Source: Brevundimonas sp. UBA7506
GTDB lineage: Bacteria > Pseudomonadota > Alphaproteobacteria > Caulobacterales > Caulobacteraceae
DNA: 64,000 bases
Assembly (NCBI RefSeq): GCF_002479495.1
Contig: NZ_DLNQ01000015.1
Span: forward strand, 64,000-127,999
Direction: 5' to 3'
The notes below the pieces were generated by a model that was given only the letters and a program-made list of their open reading frames with translations, did no database searches and had not been told where the DNA came from. The first letter of the stretch is position 1; each line of letters starts with the position of its first letter. This document shows, piece by piece, positions 35,803 through 42,776 of the stretch. Position numbers and translations under genes: made by a program.

Positions 35803-35842
35803 GCGCTATCGCTCGCCGCGCGGCGGCTCGCTGCTTGAGCGC
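35803..35842 (-). repeat. CAAGCAG two-stem element, copy 4 (after gdhZ)
   Basis: Plus strand layout: GCGCT, ATCG, an inner hairpin centred on GCCGC/GCGGC, CTGCTTG, AGCGC, which is the reverse complement of the CAAGCAG form. The outer 5-bp stem is perfect. It begins 12 bases after the gdhZ stop. The core from GGGGCGCTATCG to TTGAGCGCAG is identical to copy 6 at 37260. Confidence 0.8.
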
Positions 35843-35863
35843 AGTCGCGTGATGTCTGCCTGA

Positions 35864-35909
35864 AGAGGCCCGCTCGTTTCGTCGTTCGCGACGAGGCGGG
35901 CGGGCCTTG
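35864..35909 (+). terminator. hairpin, possible gdhZ terminator
   Basis: An interrupted inverted repeat: AGAGGCCCGC and CGTCG on the left pair with CGACG and GCGGGC/GGGCCTT on the right around a TTCG loop. No long T run follows, so intrinsic termination is uncertain. It lies 75 bases after gdhZ and before the universal stress gene. Confidence 0.4.
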
Positions 35910-35975
35910 GCGTTTGGGGCGGCTTGGCGTTAGGTGGTCGCCGCTGTTCAGAGATCCGCAAGGCGAGCCGACACC

Positions 35976-36443
35976 ATGCCCAGGAAGTTCCTCGTCGTCG
36001 TGGACGACAGCCCCGAGTTCGGCGCGGCCCTCGGCTACGCTGCTCGCCGGGCCAAGTCGACCGGCGGGCGTGTGGTGCTGCTGCGCGCCCTGCCCGGCGG
36101 CTCGGATGAGCACTGGTCCGGCGTCCGCGACGAAATCCGCCGTCAGCAGCGCGAGGAGGCCGAGGCCCTGCTGAACCGTCTGGGAGAGGAAGCCGCCGAG
36201 AAGTCCGGCGCCTCGCCCATCTTCATCATTGAGGAAGGCGACCCCCAGGGCGCCATCCGCAAGACCGTCGGCGCCGATCCCGACATCAAGATCCTGGTCC
36301 TGGCCGCCGGTTCCGGCTCGCGCGGGCCAGGCCCCCTGGTTTCGGCCGTGCTGAAACAGGGCGGCGCCTTCACCGGCCGCAAGCTGCCCGTGACCATCGT
36401 GCCGGGCGAACTGACCGAGGCGGACATCGAAGACCTGGCATAA
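35976..36443 (+). CDS. universal stress protein (UspA family)
   Basis: A 155-residue single-domain UspA protein: KFLVVVDDSPEFGAALGYAARRAK at the N-terminus (first strand and helix with the Asp), VVLLRALPGG, FIIEEGDPQGAIRKTVGADPDIKILVLAAGSGSRGPGPL, and LPVTIVPGELTEADIEDLA. The glycine-rich stretch corresponds to the ATP-binding loop of UspFG-type members, so nucleotide binding is plausible. Its role is generally survival under stress. It is bracketed by structured repeats and sits upstream of the nfuA-like gene; I chose ATG 35976. Confidence 0.88.
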   Translation: MPRKFLVVVDDSPEFGAALGYAARRAKSTGGRVVLLRALPGGSDEHWSGVRDEIRRQQREEAEALLNRLGEEAAEKSGASPIFIIEEGDPQGAIRKTVGADPDIKILVLAAGSGSRGPGPLVSAVLKQGGAFTGRKLPVTIVPGELTEADIEDLA

Positions 36444-36451
36444 TTCTAAGG

Positions 36452-36493
36452 GTCGCTATCGCTCGGCTCGCGGAGCCTCGCTGCTTGAGCGAC
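36452..36493 (-). repeat. CAAGCAG two-stem element, copy 5 (after usp)
   Basis: Plus strand layout: GTCGCT, ATCG, CTCGGCTC, loop GCG, GAGCCTCG, CTGCTTG, AGCGAC. Outer stem is a perfect 6 bp and the inner stem pairs over GGCTC/GAGCC. It starts eight bases after the usp stop codon. Confidence 0.8.
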
Positions 36494-36503
36494 GATGCTG
36501 CGT

Positions 36504-36656
36504 TTCTCCCTCCCCTTCATGGGGAGGGTGGCTGAGCCCGGAGGGCGAGGCCGAGTGGGGCGCTCGGCAAATCAGAAGCCACGCCAGCATCACCTTGCCC
36601 TCCCCACCCGATCGACGCTTCGCGCCGACCACCCTCCCCATGAAGGGGAGGGAGAA
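36504..36656. repeat. MITE-like element with perfect 28-bp inverted ends
   Basis: Left arm 36504-36531 (begins TTCTCCCTCCCCTTCATGGG) and right arm 36629-36656 (ends GGGGAGGGAGAA) are perfect inverted repeats of 28 bases enclosing about 97 bases. Each arm also contains an internal palindrome (CCCTTCATGGGG-like). There is no coding capacity. It fills most of the 250-base gap between usp and nfuA and looks like a non-autonomous mobile element or a dispersed palindromic repeat. Confidence 0.8.
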
Positions 36657-36694
36657 GGCTTGCGAACTTCTCTGTCGAGGTCCATCTCCCGGCC

Positions 36695-37252
36695 ATGTTC
36701 ATCCAGACCGAACCCACGCCGAACCCCCATGTCCTGAAATTCCTGCCGGGCCGCGACGTGGCGCCGGAAGGCGTGCTGGAATATCGCACCATCGACGAGG
36801 CGGCCGCCTCGCCCCTGGCCGAAGCCCTGTTCGAGGTGGAAGGCGTCGAGGGCGTCTTCTTCGGCGCCGACTATGTCTCGGTGACGCGCGGCGCCCAGGC
36901 CCCGGACTGGAGCGCGATGAAGGCCCCTATCCTGTCGGTCATCATGGACCACTTCGTCTCGGGGGCGCCGCTGACGCGCGGCGTCGAGGCTTCGAACGAG
37001 GATGCCGGCGAGGACACGGAGATCATCGCCGAGATCAAGGGTCTGCTCGACAGCCGCATCCGCCCGGCCGTGGCCCAGGACGGCGGCGACATCCTGTTCG
37101 ACCATTTCGACGAGGAAACCGGCGTCCTGCGCCTGCGCATGCGCGGCGCCTGCTCGGGCTGCCCCTCCTCCTCGGCTACCCTGAAGGCTGGCGTGGAGCA
37201 GATGATGCGCCACTACATCCCCGAAGTGACCAGCGTCGAGCAGGTCATCTAG
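36695..37252 (+). CDS. NfuA-like Fe-S cluster scaffold (NifU domain)
   Basis: A 185-residue protein with an N-terminal Nfu domain (MFIQTEPTPNPHVLKFLPGRDV, VEGVFFGADYVSVTRG) and a C-terminal NifU domain (about 105-180) with PAVAQDGGDILFDHF and the cluster-binding MRGACSGCPSSSATLKAGVE (CxxC at about residues 151-154). It carries Fe-S clusters to target enzymes such as aconitases and radical-SAM proteins. Both kinds of client are encoded here (acnA, acnB, miaB, hemW). A structured repeat lies seven bases after the stop. Confidence 0.93.
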   Translation: MFIQTEPTPNPHVLKFLPGRDVAPEGVLEYRTIDEAAASPLAEALFEVEGVEGVFFGADYVSVTRGAQAPDWSAMKAPILSVIMDHFVSGAPLTRGVEASNEDAGEDTEIIAEIKGLLDSRIRPAVAQDGGDILFDHFDEETGVLRLRMRGACSGCPSSSATLKAGVEQMMRHYIPEVTSVEQVI

Positions 37253-37259
37253 GCAAGGG

Positions 37260-37299
37260 GCGCTATCGCTCGCCGCGCGGCGGCTCGCTGCTTGAGCGC
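37260..37299 (-). repeat. CAAGCAG two-stem element, copy 6 (after nfuA)
   Basis: Same sequence as copy 4 through the whole core (GCGCT, ATCG, GC-rich inner hairpin, CTGCTTG, AGCGC). It starts seven bases after the nfuA stop codon in the same orientation relative to the gene. Confidence 0.8.
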
Positions 37300-37379
37300 A
37301 GGTGGGGCGCGCGCGAAGCGCCAGGCCGCGTCGGGTCGGGAGGTCCCGAGGGGCCGACGACGCGGCTCCACAAAGATGT

Positions 37380-37395
37380 TGTTTCACATGAAACA
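37380..37395. promoter_or_regulatory. parS-like palindrome / possible XRE operator
   Basis: TGTTTCACATGAAACA differs from the parS consensus at one central base (CACATG in place of CACGTG). It lies 36 bases before the ATG of the XRE gene at 37432, so it may be an operator. It shares the half-site ATGAAAC with the operator-like repeat before the next XRE gene (38052-38073). Confidence 0.5.
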
Positions 37396-37431
37396 CTATC
37401 GTCCGAACGGGCCGTGGGGCATGATCGCCGC

Positions 37432-38034
37432 ATGGCCCGTTTCACATCTGATGATGACGCCGGAGCCGAGGGGCGCGCCCTCGGCGAAGCCCTGTCCGCC
37501 TTGCGCCGCGAACGCGGCCTCAGCCAGGCCGAGGCAGGCACGCGGATCGGCATGACCAGCCAGGGCTGGGGCCTGTACGAGGCGGGCAAGCGCCCCGGTC
37601 TGTTCCGCCCCGACGTCCAGCGGCGCCTGACCGCCGCCCTCGACGCCACACCCGAGGATCTGGCCCTTCTGGTCGGCGCCGTCCCCGCCCCGATCTCCCC
37701 GCCCAGGACCCCGTCGGATGAGCTTCAGGCGCGCGGTCGCGCCTTCGAGGCCGCGCCTATGGCCGAGCGGCGGCGGCTGCAGCTTTCCACCGACGACCTG
37801 GCCCCCTGGGCCGCCGCCGGGACGGTGCTGGAATATGCGCCGGGCCGCTGGCCGCGCCGCGATCAGGGCTGCGTCATTGAGATGGACGACGGCTCCTTGC
37901 GGGCGCGGCTCTATGTGCGTTCGGACGAGGTCGAGCTGGTGGTGCGGGGCGCGGGCGCCCTGCTGACCATCGAGCGGATCCCACGTCATTCGGCGCGCGC
38001 CGTCTCGGCCGTGACGGCGCGGCTGGATGAGTGA
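37432..38034 (+). CDS. XRE-family HTH regulator with C-terminal domain
   Basis: A 200-residue protein. Residues about 15-72 form an HTH_3-type domain (LGEALSALRRERGLSQAEAGTRIGMTSQGWGLYEAGKRPGLFRP). The C-terminal part (about 110-200) has LEYAPGRWPRRDQGCVIEMDDGSLRARLYVRSDEVELVVRG, a small beta-rich domain that may resemble a peptidase-S24-like or sensory fold, but no catalytic Ser-Lys pair is obvious. ATG 37432 is the first of three plausible starts. A parS-like palindrome lies 36 bases upstream. It is followed by a second XRE gene with an interval of 72 bases. Confidence 0.82.
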   Translation: MARFTSDDDAGAEGRALGEALSALRRERGLSQAEAGTRIGMTSQGWGLYEAGKRPGLFRPDVQRRLTAALDATPEDLALLVGAVPAPISPPRTPSDELQARGRAFEAAPMAERRRLQLSTDDLAPWAAAGTVLEYAPGRWPRRDQGCVIEMDDGSLRARLYVRSDEVELVVRGAGALLTIERIPRHSARAVSAVTARLDE

Positions 38035-38073
38035 TGAAACGAAAAAGTTGTGTTTCATCGCGCTCTATGAAAC
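38033..38073. promoter_or_regulatory. alternating GATGAAAC/GTTTCATC inverted repeats upstream of XRE gene
   Basis: GATGAAAC (38033-38040), GTTTCATC (38052-38059) and ATGAAAC (38067-38073) form three alternating half-sites, each pair perfectly complementary over 7-8 bases with spacers of 11 and 7-8 bases. The site ends 33 bases before the ATG of the XRE gene. This is the layout of a repressor operator for a dimer pair or of an mRNA leader hairpin. Confidence 0.55.
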
Positions 38074-38106
38074 TGTACGGCGGTGAACGTCAGGGAGCCG
38101 CCGTCC

Positions 38107-38475
38107 ATGAACCGCCGCACTCAGCATATCGACGCCGTCGTGGGCCTGCGGATGGCGGCCCGTCGGTCGGCGCTCGGCCTGTCGCAGACGGCCCTGGCCG
38201 AGCAGCTGGGGGTCAGCTTCCAGCAGGTGCAGAAGTACGAAAAGGGCGCCAACCGAGTCTCGGCCTCGCGCCTGCATCAGGTGGCGACCGTCCTGGGCTG
38301 TTCGGTGGCCGACTTCTTTCCCGCGCGGGCCGATGCGCCCGACCCCATGGCCGGTCTGCGCGACCTGACGGCGACGGCGGACGGCCGCGCCCTGGCCGAG
38401 GCCTTTCACCGCATCGCGGACCCGGCGCTGCGTCAGGCGGTGACGCGGGTGGTCGAGGCGCTGGCGTCGGCCTGA
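38107..38475 (+). CDS. XRE-family HTH regulator (QKYEKGANR type)
   Basis: A 122-residue regulator. The HTH lies at about 10-62 (VVGLRMAARRSALGLSQTALAEQLGVSFQQVQKYEKGANRVSASRL, split), with the recognition helix in SFQQVQKYEKGANR. A short C-terminal helical extension (about 80-122) includes ALAEAFHRIADPALRQAVTRVVEAL. This class is abundant in alphaproteobacteria and often controls symbiosis, stress or phage genes. A close paralogue lies at 45395. ATG 38107 preceded by AGGGAG; a GTG 24 bases upstream is an alternative. tsaB follows 22 bases later. Confidence 0.88.
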   Translation: MNRRTQHIDAVVGLRMAARRSALGLSQTALAEQLGVSFQQVQKYEKGANRVSASRLHQVATVLGCSVADFFPARADAPDPMAGLRDLTATADGRALAEAFHRIADPALRQAVTRVVEALASA

Positions 38476-38497
38476 TCGCCCCGATAGGAAGGCGGCG

Positions 38498-39187
38498 ATG
38501 AAAGTTCTGATCGTGGATACGGCGCTGGGCGCCTGTTCGGCCGGGGTGGTCGAGGACGGGCGCCTGCTGGGCCTGCGCACCGAACTGATGACCAAGGGCC
38601 ATCAGGAGCGTTTGGCCGGCATGGCCCGCGACGCGGTGGCCGAGGCCGGCGGCGGCTTCGGCGCCGTTGACCGGATCGGCGTCACCGTGGGGCCTGGCTC
38701 CTTCACCGGCCTGCGCGTCGGTCTCGCCTTCGCCCAGGGTCTGGGCGCGGCGCTGGATCGCCCGGTCGTCGGGGTCTCGACCCTGGACGCTTTGGCCGCA
38801 TCATCTCCCGCCACGGGGCTGGTCGCCGCCGTCATCGACGCGCGCCGGGGGCAGGTCTACGCGCGGCTGTTCCGCGACGGGGTCGCCATGGGCGCGGCCG
38901 AGGCCCTGCCGTTGGACGTCGCGGTGGACCGCATTCTTCAGGCTGCAGCCGGGAATGCGCCGGCCCTGGTCGGATCGGGGGCCCTGTTGTTGGCGGAAGC
39001 CTTCCCGGACCACCTCGCGGACGCGGTGATTAGGCCGCTGGCGGCGCCGCCGCCTGAGACCCTGGCTAGCCTGACCGCCACCGCCGATCCGACGACGGCC
39101 CTGCCCCGCCCGCTCTATCTGCGCGCGCCCGACGCCACCCCGCCCAGCCGCCTGCCGGGCCAGCCGCGCCCGCCCGCCGCATCATGA
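38498..39187 (+). CDS. tsaB: tRNA threonylcarbamoyladenosine biosynthesis protein TsaB
   Basis: A 229-residue ASKHA-fold protein that pairs with TsaD to make t6A37 in ANN-decoding tRNAs. Signatures are MKVLIVDTALGACSAGVVEDG, GHQERLAGMARDAVAEAG, GVTVGPGSFTGLRVGLAFAQGLG and GVSTLDALAAS. It lies 10 bases upstream of rimI, the classic tsaB-rimI pair, followed by fur and miaB, both of which also link tRNA or iron physiology. Confidence 0.93.
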   Translation: MKVLIVDTALGACSAGVVEDGRLLGLRTELMTKGHQERLAGMARDAVAEAGGGFGAVDRIGVTVGPGSFTGLRVGLAFAQGLGAALDRPVVGVSTLDALAASSPATGLVAAVIDARRGQVYARLFRDGVAMGAAEALPLDVAVDRILQAAAGNAPALVGSGALLLAEAFPDHLADAVIRPLAAPPPETLASLTATADPTTALPRPLYLRAPDATPPSRLPGQPRPPAAS

Positions 39188-39197
39188 CTGGCGCCTC

Positions 39198-39605
39198 GTG
39201 ACCGACGCCCTCGCCGCCCTCCACGCCGAGGCCTTCGAGACGCCGTGGGACGCCGCCTCCCTGTCGGCCCTGCTGGCCTCGCCCGGTGTCTTTGCGGTCG
39301 AGGAGCCCGACGGCTTCATCCTGATCCGCGTGGTCGCCGACGAGGCGGAGATCCTGACCCTGGCCGTGCGGCCATCTGCAAGGCGCGGCGGGCTCGGCCG
39401 ACGTCTGGTCGAGGCCGCCGTGGTCCGAGCGGCGGCGCTGGGGGCCGAGCGCATGTTCCTGGAAGTGGCCGAGGACAATGTCGCCGCCCGCGCCCTCTAC
39501 GCCCGCACGGGGTTCACCGAGGCGGGGCGTCGTCGCGGATATTATGCGCGTGCGGATGGAAGCCGTGAGGACGCCCTGGTGCTGGCGCTGAACTTTTCTC
39601 GATAG
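39198..39605 (+). CDS. rimI: ribosomal protein S18-alanine N-acetyltransferase
   Basis: A 135-residue GNAT acetyltransferase. Signatures are EILTLAVRPSARRGGLGRRLVEAAV (acetyl-CoA binding, R/QxxGxG/A), AERMFLEVAEDNVAARALYARTGFTEAGRRRGYY. RimI acetylates the N-terminal Ala of S18. The start is a GTG at 39198, ten bases after tsaB. Length is a little short for the family; GTG is the only reasonable start in frame. Confidence 0.88.
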   Translation: MTDALAALHAEAFETPWDAASLSALLASPGVFAVEEPDGFILIRVVADEAEILTLAVRPSARRGGLGRRLVEAAVVRAAALGAERMFLEVAEDNVAARALYARTGFTEAGRRRGYYARADGSREDALVLALNFSR

Positions 39606-39642
39606 CTTCCATAAGGCGACGGCTCAGCCTATCCTCCGCCCC

Positions 39643-40119
39643 ATGGAACGGATCGAGAAACTTTGCGCCGACCGCGGCATGCGTATGACCGAGCAGCGGC
39701 GCGTGATCGCCCGCGTGCTGTCGCAGGCCGAGGATCACCCTGACGTCGAGGAGCTGTATCGCCGCGCCTCCGCCATCGATCCGCATATCTCGATCGCCAC
39801 CGTCTATCGCACCGTGCGCCTGTTCGAAGAGGCGGGCGTGGTCGAAAAGCACGACTTCGGCGACGGTCGCAGCCGCTACGAAGAAGCGGGCGACGACCAC
39901 CACGACCACCTGATCGACACCAAGACCGGCGAGGTCATCGAGTTCTTCGACGCCGAGATCGAGCGCCTGAAGACCGAGATCGCCAAGCGTCTGGGCTTCG
40001 AACTGGTCGGTCACAAGCTGGAGCTCTACGGCCACTCGATCGAGGGCGTCGAGCCCAGCGAGCGCGAGGGCCTGATCTACAAGCGCCACGCCGCACGCGT
40101 GGAGCCCACCGACAGCTGA
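39643..40119 (+). CDS. fur: ferric uptake regulator Fur
   Basis: A 158-residue Fur-family regulator. The N-terminal winged HTH (about 5-85) has GMRMTEQRRVIARVLSQAEDHPDVEELYRRASAIDPHISIATVYRTVRLFEEAGV. The metal-sensing region is GDDHHDHLIDTKTGEVIEF with the expected His and Asp ligands. No CxxC zinc motifs are present, as in many alphaproteobacterial Fur proteins. With miaB downstream, this fur-miaB arrangement is found in Caulobacter. Fur controls iron uptake, and here its targets would include Fe-S and haem genes in trans. Confidence 0.92.
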   Translation: MERIEKLCADRGMRMTEQRRVIARVLSQAEDHPDVEELYRRASAIDPHISIATVYRTVRLFEEAGVVEKHDFGDGRSRYEEAGDDHHDHLIDTKTGEVIEFFDAEIERLKTEIAKRLGFELVGHKLELYGHSIEGVEPSEREGLIYKRHAARVEPTDS

Positions 40120-40185
40120 GGCTGCCGAGCGTCGTCTGCGCCTGATCGCCTTGCCGTCGTCGGCTTGGGCGATCATAAGCCGCGC

Positions 40186-41604
40186 ATGACCGATACGCTC
40201 GAAAAGCCTGTGGACACGGCGGATGGCGTGGCCGAAACGGCTGCGCCCAAACGCCTCTTCATCAAGACCTACGGCTGTCAGATGAACGTCTATGACAGCG
40301 AGCGCATGGCCGACGTCCTGCGCCCGCTGGGCTATGCGCCGACCGACGCGCCCGAAGGGGCCGATTTCGTCATCCTCAACACATGCCATATCCGCGAACG
40401 GGCCGCCGAAAAGGTCTATTCGGAACTGGGCAAGCTGAAGCAGATGCGCGAGCGCAAGGTCGCGCGCGGCGACGGCGGCATGACCATCGCGGTCGCCGGC
40501 TGCGTCGCCCAGGCCGAGGGCGAAGAGATCATGAAGCGCCAGCCGGCGGTCGACCTGGTGGTCGGCCCCCAGGCCTACCACCAGCTGCCGGAGCTCCTGA
40601 CCCGCACGGCGCGGGCGCGCGGCGAGCGCATCGGCGCCGACTTTGCCCCGCATGAGAAGTTCGACGCCCTGACGCCCGAGATGATCGCGACACGCGGCGG
40701 CGACGGCCCGACCGCCTTCCTGACCGTGCAGGAGGGCTGCGACAAGTTCTGCACCTTCTGCGTCGTGCCCTATACGCGCGGCGCCGAGTGGTCGCGTCCG
40801 GTTTCTGCCGTCCTGGCCGAGGCCCGCGCCCTGGCCGACCGGGGCGTGCGCGAGGTCACCCTGCTGGGCCAGAACGTCAACGCCTATGACGGCGAGGGGC
40901 CGGACGGAAAGCCCTTCACCCTGGCCCGGCTGGCCTACGCCCTGGCCGAGATTCCCGGTCTGGACCGCATCCGCTACACGACCAGCCACGCCAACGACAT
41001 GAGCGATGACCTGATCGCCGCCCACGCCGATCTGGACGCCCTGATGCCCTATCTGCACCTGCCGGTTCAGGCCGGGTCTGACCGGGTGTTGCGGCTGATG
41101 AACCGCAAGCATGGCCGCCAGAAATACATCGACCTGATCGCCCGCATCCGCGACGCGCGGCCCGACATGGCCATCGCCGGCGACTTCATCGTCGGCTTCC
41201 CCGGCGAGACGGATCGCGACTTCGAGGAGACCCTCGATCTGGTGCGCCAGGTCACCTATGCGGGGGCCTTCAGTTTCGTCTATTCGCCGCGTCCCGGCAC
41301 CCCCGCCGCCACCATGCCGGGCCAGATCGAGGAGAAGGTCGGGCTGGAGCGTCTGCAGCGGTTGCAGGCCCTGTTGTTCGAGCAGCAGACCGCCTTCAAC
41401 GCGGCCCAGGCGGGCAGAACGTTGAACGTGCTGTTCGAAAAGAAGGGACGTTATGCGGGTCAGGCCATCGGCCGTTCGCCCTATCTGCAGGCCGTTCACG
41501 TCGAGGACGCGGATCATCTGCTGGGCCAGATCGTTCCGGTACAGATCATCAGCGGCGCCCAGAACAGTCTGAACGGGCGGTTGGCCGACCCAAGCACTAT
41601 CTAG
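40186..41604 (+). CDS. miaB: tRNA-2-methylthio-N6-dimethylallyladenosine synthase
   Basis: A 472-residue radical-SAM methylthiotransferase that adds a methylthio group to i6A37 of tRNA. Three N-terminal UPF0004 cysteines lie in TYGCQMN (about residue 29), NTCHIRE (about 65) and [11 protein letters not shown]. The radical-SAM cluster CDKFCTFC (CxxxCxxC) is at about 185-192. A C-terminal TRAM domain follows ([22 protein letters not shown]). I chose ATG 40186. Three tandem structured repeats lie between it and phoH. Confidence 0.95.
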   Translation: MTDTLEKPVDTADGVAETAAPKRLFIKTYGCQMNVYDSERMADVLRPLGYAPTDAPEGADFVILNTCHIRERAAEKVYSELGKLKQMRERKVARGDGGMTIAVAGCVAQAEGEEIMKRQPAVDLVVGPQAYHQLPELLTRTARARGERIGADFAPHEKFDALTPEMIATRGGDGPTAFLTVQEGCDKFCTFCVVPYTRGAEWSRPVSAVLAEARALADRGVREVTLLGQNVNAYDGEGPDGKPFTLARLAYALAEIPGLDRIRYTTSHANDMSDDLIAAHADLDALMPYLHLPVQAGSDRVLRLMNRKHGRQKYIDLIARIRDARPDMAIAGDFIVGFPGETDRDFEETLDLVRQVTYAGAFSFVYSPRPGTPAATMPGQIEEKVGLERLQRLQALLFEQQTAFNAAQAGRTLNVLFEKKGRYAGQAIGRSPYLQAVHVEDADHLLGQIVPVQIISGAQNSLNGRLADPSTI

Positions 41605-41621
41605 ACCTGTATTGCAGCGAC

Positions 41622-41664
41622 GTCCCTCAAGCAGCCTCGTCCCGCTGGACGAGGCGTTAGGGAC
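41622..41664 (+). repeat. CAAGCAG two-stem element, copy 7 (tandem 1 of 3)
   Basis: Layout: GTCCCT, CAAGCAG, CCTCGTCC, loop CGCT, GGACGAGG, CGTT, AGGGAC. Both stems are perfect (6 and 8 bp). It is 17 bases after miaB and in the opposite transcript-relative orientation to copies 1-6. Confidence 0.85.
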
Positions 41665-41674
41665 ACAAGAGAAT

Positions 41675-41718
41675 GGTCCCTCAAGCAGCCTCGCTCCGCG
41701 AGCAAGGCGATAGGGGCC
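41675..41718 (+). repeat. CAAGCAG two-stem element, copy 8 (tandem 2 of 3)
   Basis: Layout: GGTCCCT, CAAGCAG, CCTCGCTC, loop CGC, GAGCAAGG, CGAT, AGGGGCC. The outer stem is 7 bp with one T-G wobble; the inner stem has one mismatch in 8. Confidence 0.85.
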
Positions 41719-41725
41719 CTAAAAC

Positions 41726-41765
41726 GCTCTCAAGCAGCCCCGCTCCGCGAGCGGGGCGCTAGAGC
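41726..41765 (+). repeat. CAAGCAG two-stem element, copy 9 (tandem 3 of 3)
   Basis: Layout: GCTCT, CAAGCAG, CCCCGCTC, loop CGC, GAGCGGGG, CGCT, AGAGC. Both stems are perfect (5 and 8 bp). It ends 18 bases before the phoH start codon. Confidence 0.85.
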
Positions 41766-41783
41766 AACAAAGATGGAGCCTTA

Positions 41784-42776
41784 ATGGCGCGAGAGTCCGA
41801 ATTCCTGTCCCTGAGCGATCAGGCGCTGCGAGCCGTGATCGGCCCCAACAGCCGCCACGTCGCCCTGATCGAGGACGCCTTCAAGGTGTTGGTCGAGGCG
41901 CCTGGCGGGGGCGTGTCGATCAACGGCTCGGCGCGGGATCGGGCCCAGGCGAAACGCGTGGTCGAAACCCTGGCCAAGCGTGCCGACGCAGGCGCCGAGA
42001 TCACCGAGGCCGATGTGCGGATGGCGCTCGGCGCCGCGGTGACGCAGCCGCGCGCCGATCAGGGCCGGGTGGTGCCGGACGCCGTGGCCCTGCCGGTCGG
42101 GCGGCGCGGGGCCATCGCGCCCAAGACGGCGGCCCAGGCGCGCTATCTGGACCTTCTCAGCCGCTGCGAGCTGACCTTCGGCGTCGGTCCGGCGGGCACA
42201 GGCAAGACCTTCCTGGCGGCGGCCTATGGCGCCAGTCTGCTGCGGCGCGGCCAGGTGGACCGCCTGGTCATCACCCGTCCGGCCGTTGAGGCGGGCGAGA
42301 AGCTGGGCTTCCTGCCGGGCGACCTGAATGAGAAGGTCGACCCTTATCTGGCTCCGATCTGGGAGGCGCTGAACGACATCCTCGGCGTCGAGGACGTGCG
42401 TCGTCGCCGCGAGAAGGGCGAGATCGAAGCCGCCCCCATCGCCTTCATGCGCGGGCGCACCCTCAGCCACGCCTTCATCATCGTCGACGAGGCCCAGAAC
42501 ACCTCGCGCCTGCAGATGAAGATGGTCCTGACCCGTCTGGGCGAGGGCGCGCGCATGGTCGTCACCGGAGACCCGTCGCAGATCGACCTGCTGAACCCGC
42601 GCGATTCCGGTCTCGCCCACGCCCTGCGCATCCTGAAGGACGTGAAGGGGGTCGGGGTTCAGGCCTTCAAGGCCGAGGACGTGGTGCGCCACGCCATGGT
42701 CGAGCGCATCGTGCGCGCCTATGACGCCGACGCGGCGCGCAACCGTCCGACGCCGGACCTCGAGGACGAAGACTGA
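41784..42776 (+). CDS. phoH: PhoH-family ATPase
   Basis: A 330-residue PhoH protein. The P-loop ATPase domain (about 115-320) has Walker A GPAGTGKTFLAAAYG (about 135), Walker B AFIIVDEAQNTSRLQMKM, and sensor TGDPSQIDLLNP. The N-terminal part (about 15-100) is the KH-like PhoH extension. It is thought to be an RNA helicase or phosphate-responsive ATPase with unclear substrate. ybeY follows directly with zero spacing (TGAATG), a conserved pair linking PhoH to rRNA processing by YbeY. Confidence 0.93.
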   Translation: MARESEFLSLSDQALRAVIGPNSRHVALIEDAFKVLVEAPGGGVSINGSARDRAQAKRVVETLAKRADAGAEITEADVRMALGAAVTQPRADQGRVVPDAVALPVGRRGAIAPKTAAQARYLDLLSRCELTFGVGPAGTGKTFLAAAYGASLLRRGQVDRLVITRPAVEAGEKLGFLPGDLNEKVDPYLAPIWEALNDILGVEDVRRRREKGEIEAAPIAFMRGRTLSHAFIIVDEAQNTSRLQMKMVLTRLGEGARMVVTGDPSQIDLLNPRDSGLAHALRILKDVKGVGVQAFKAEDVVRHAMVERIVRAYDADAARNRPTPDLEDED

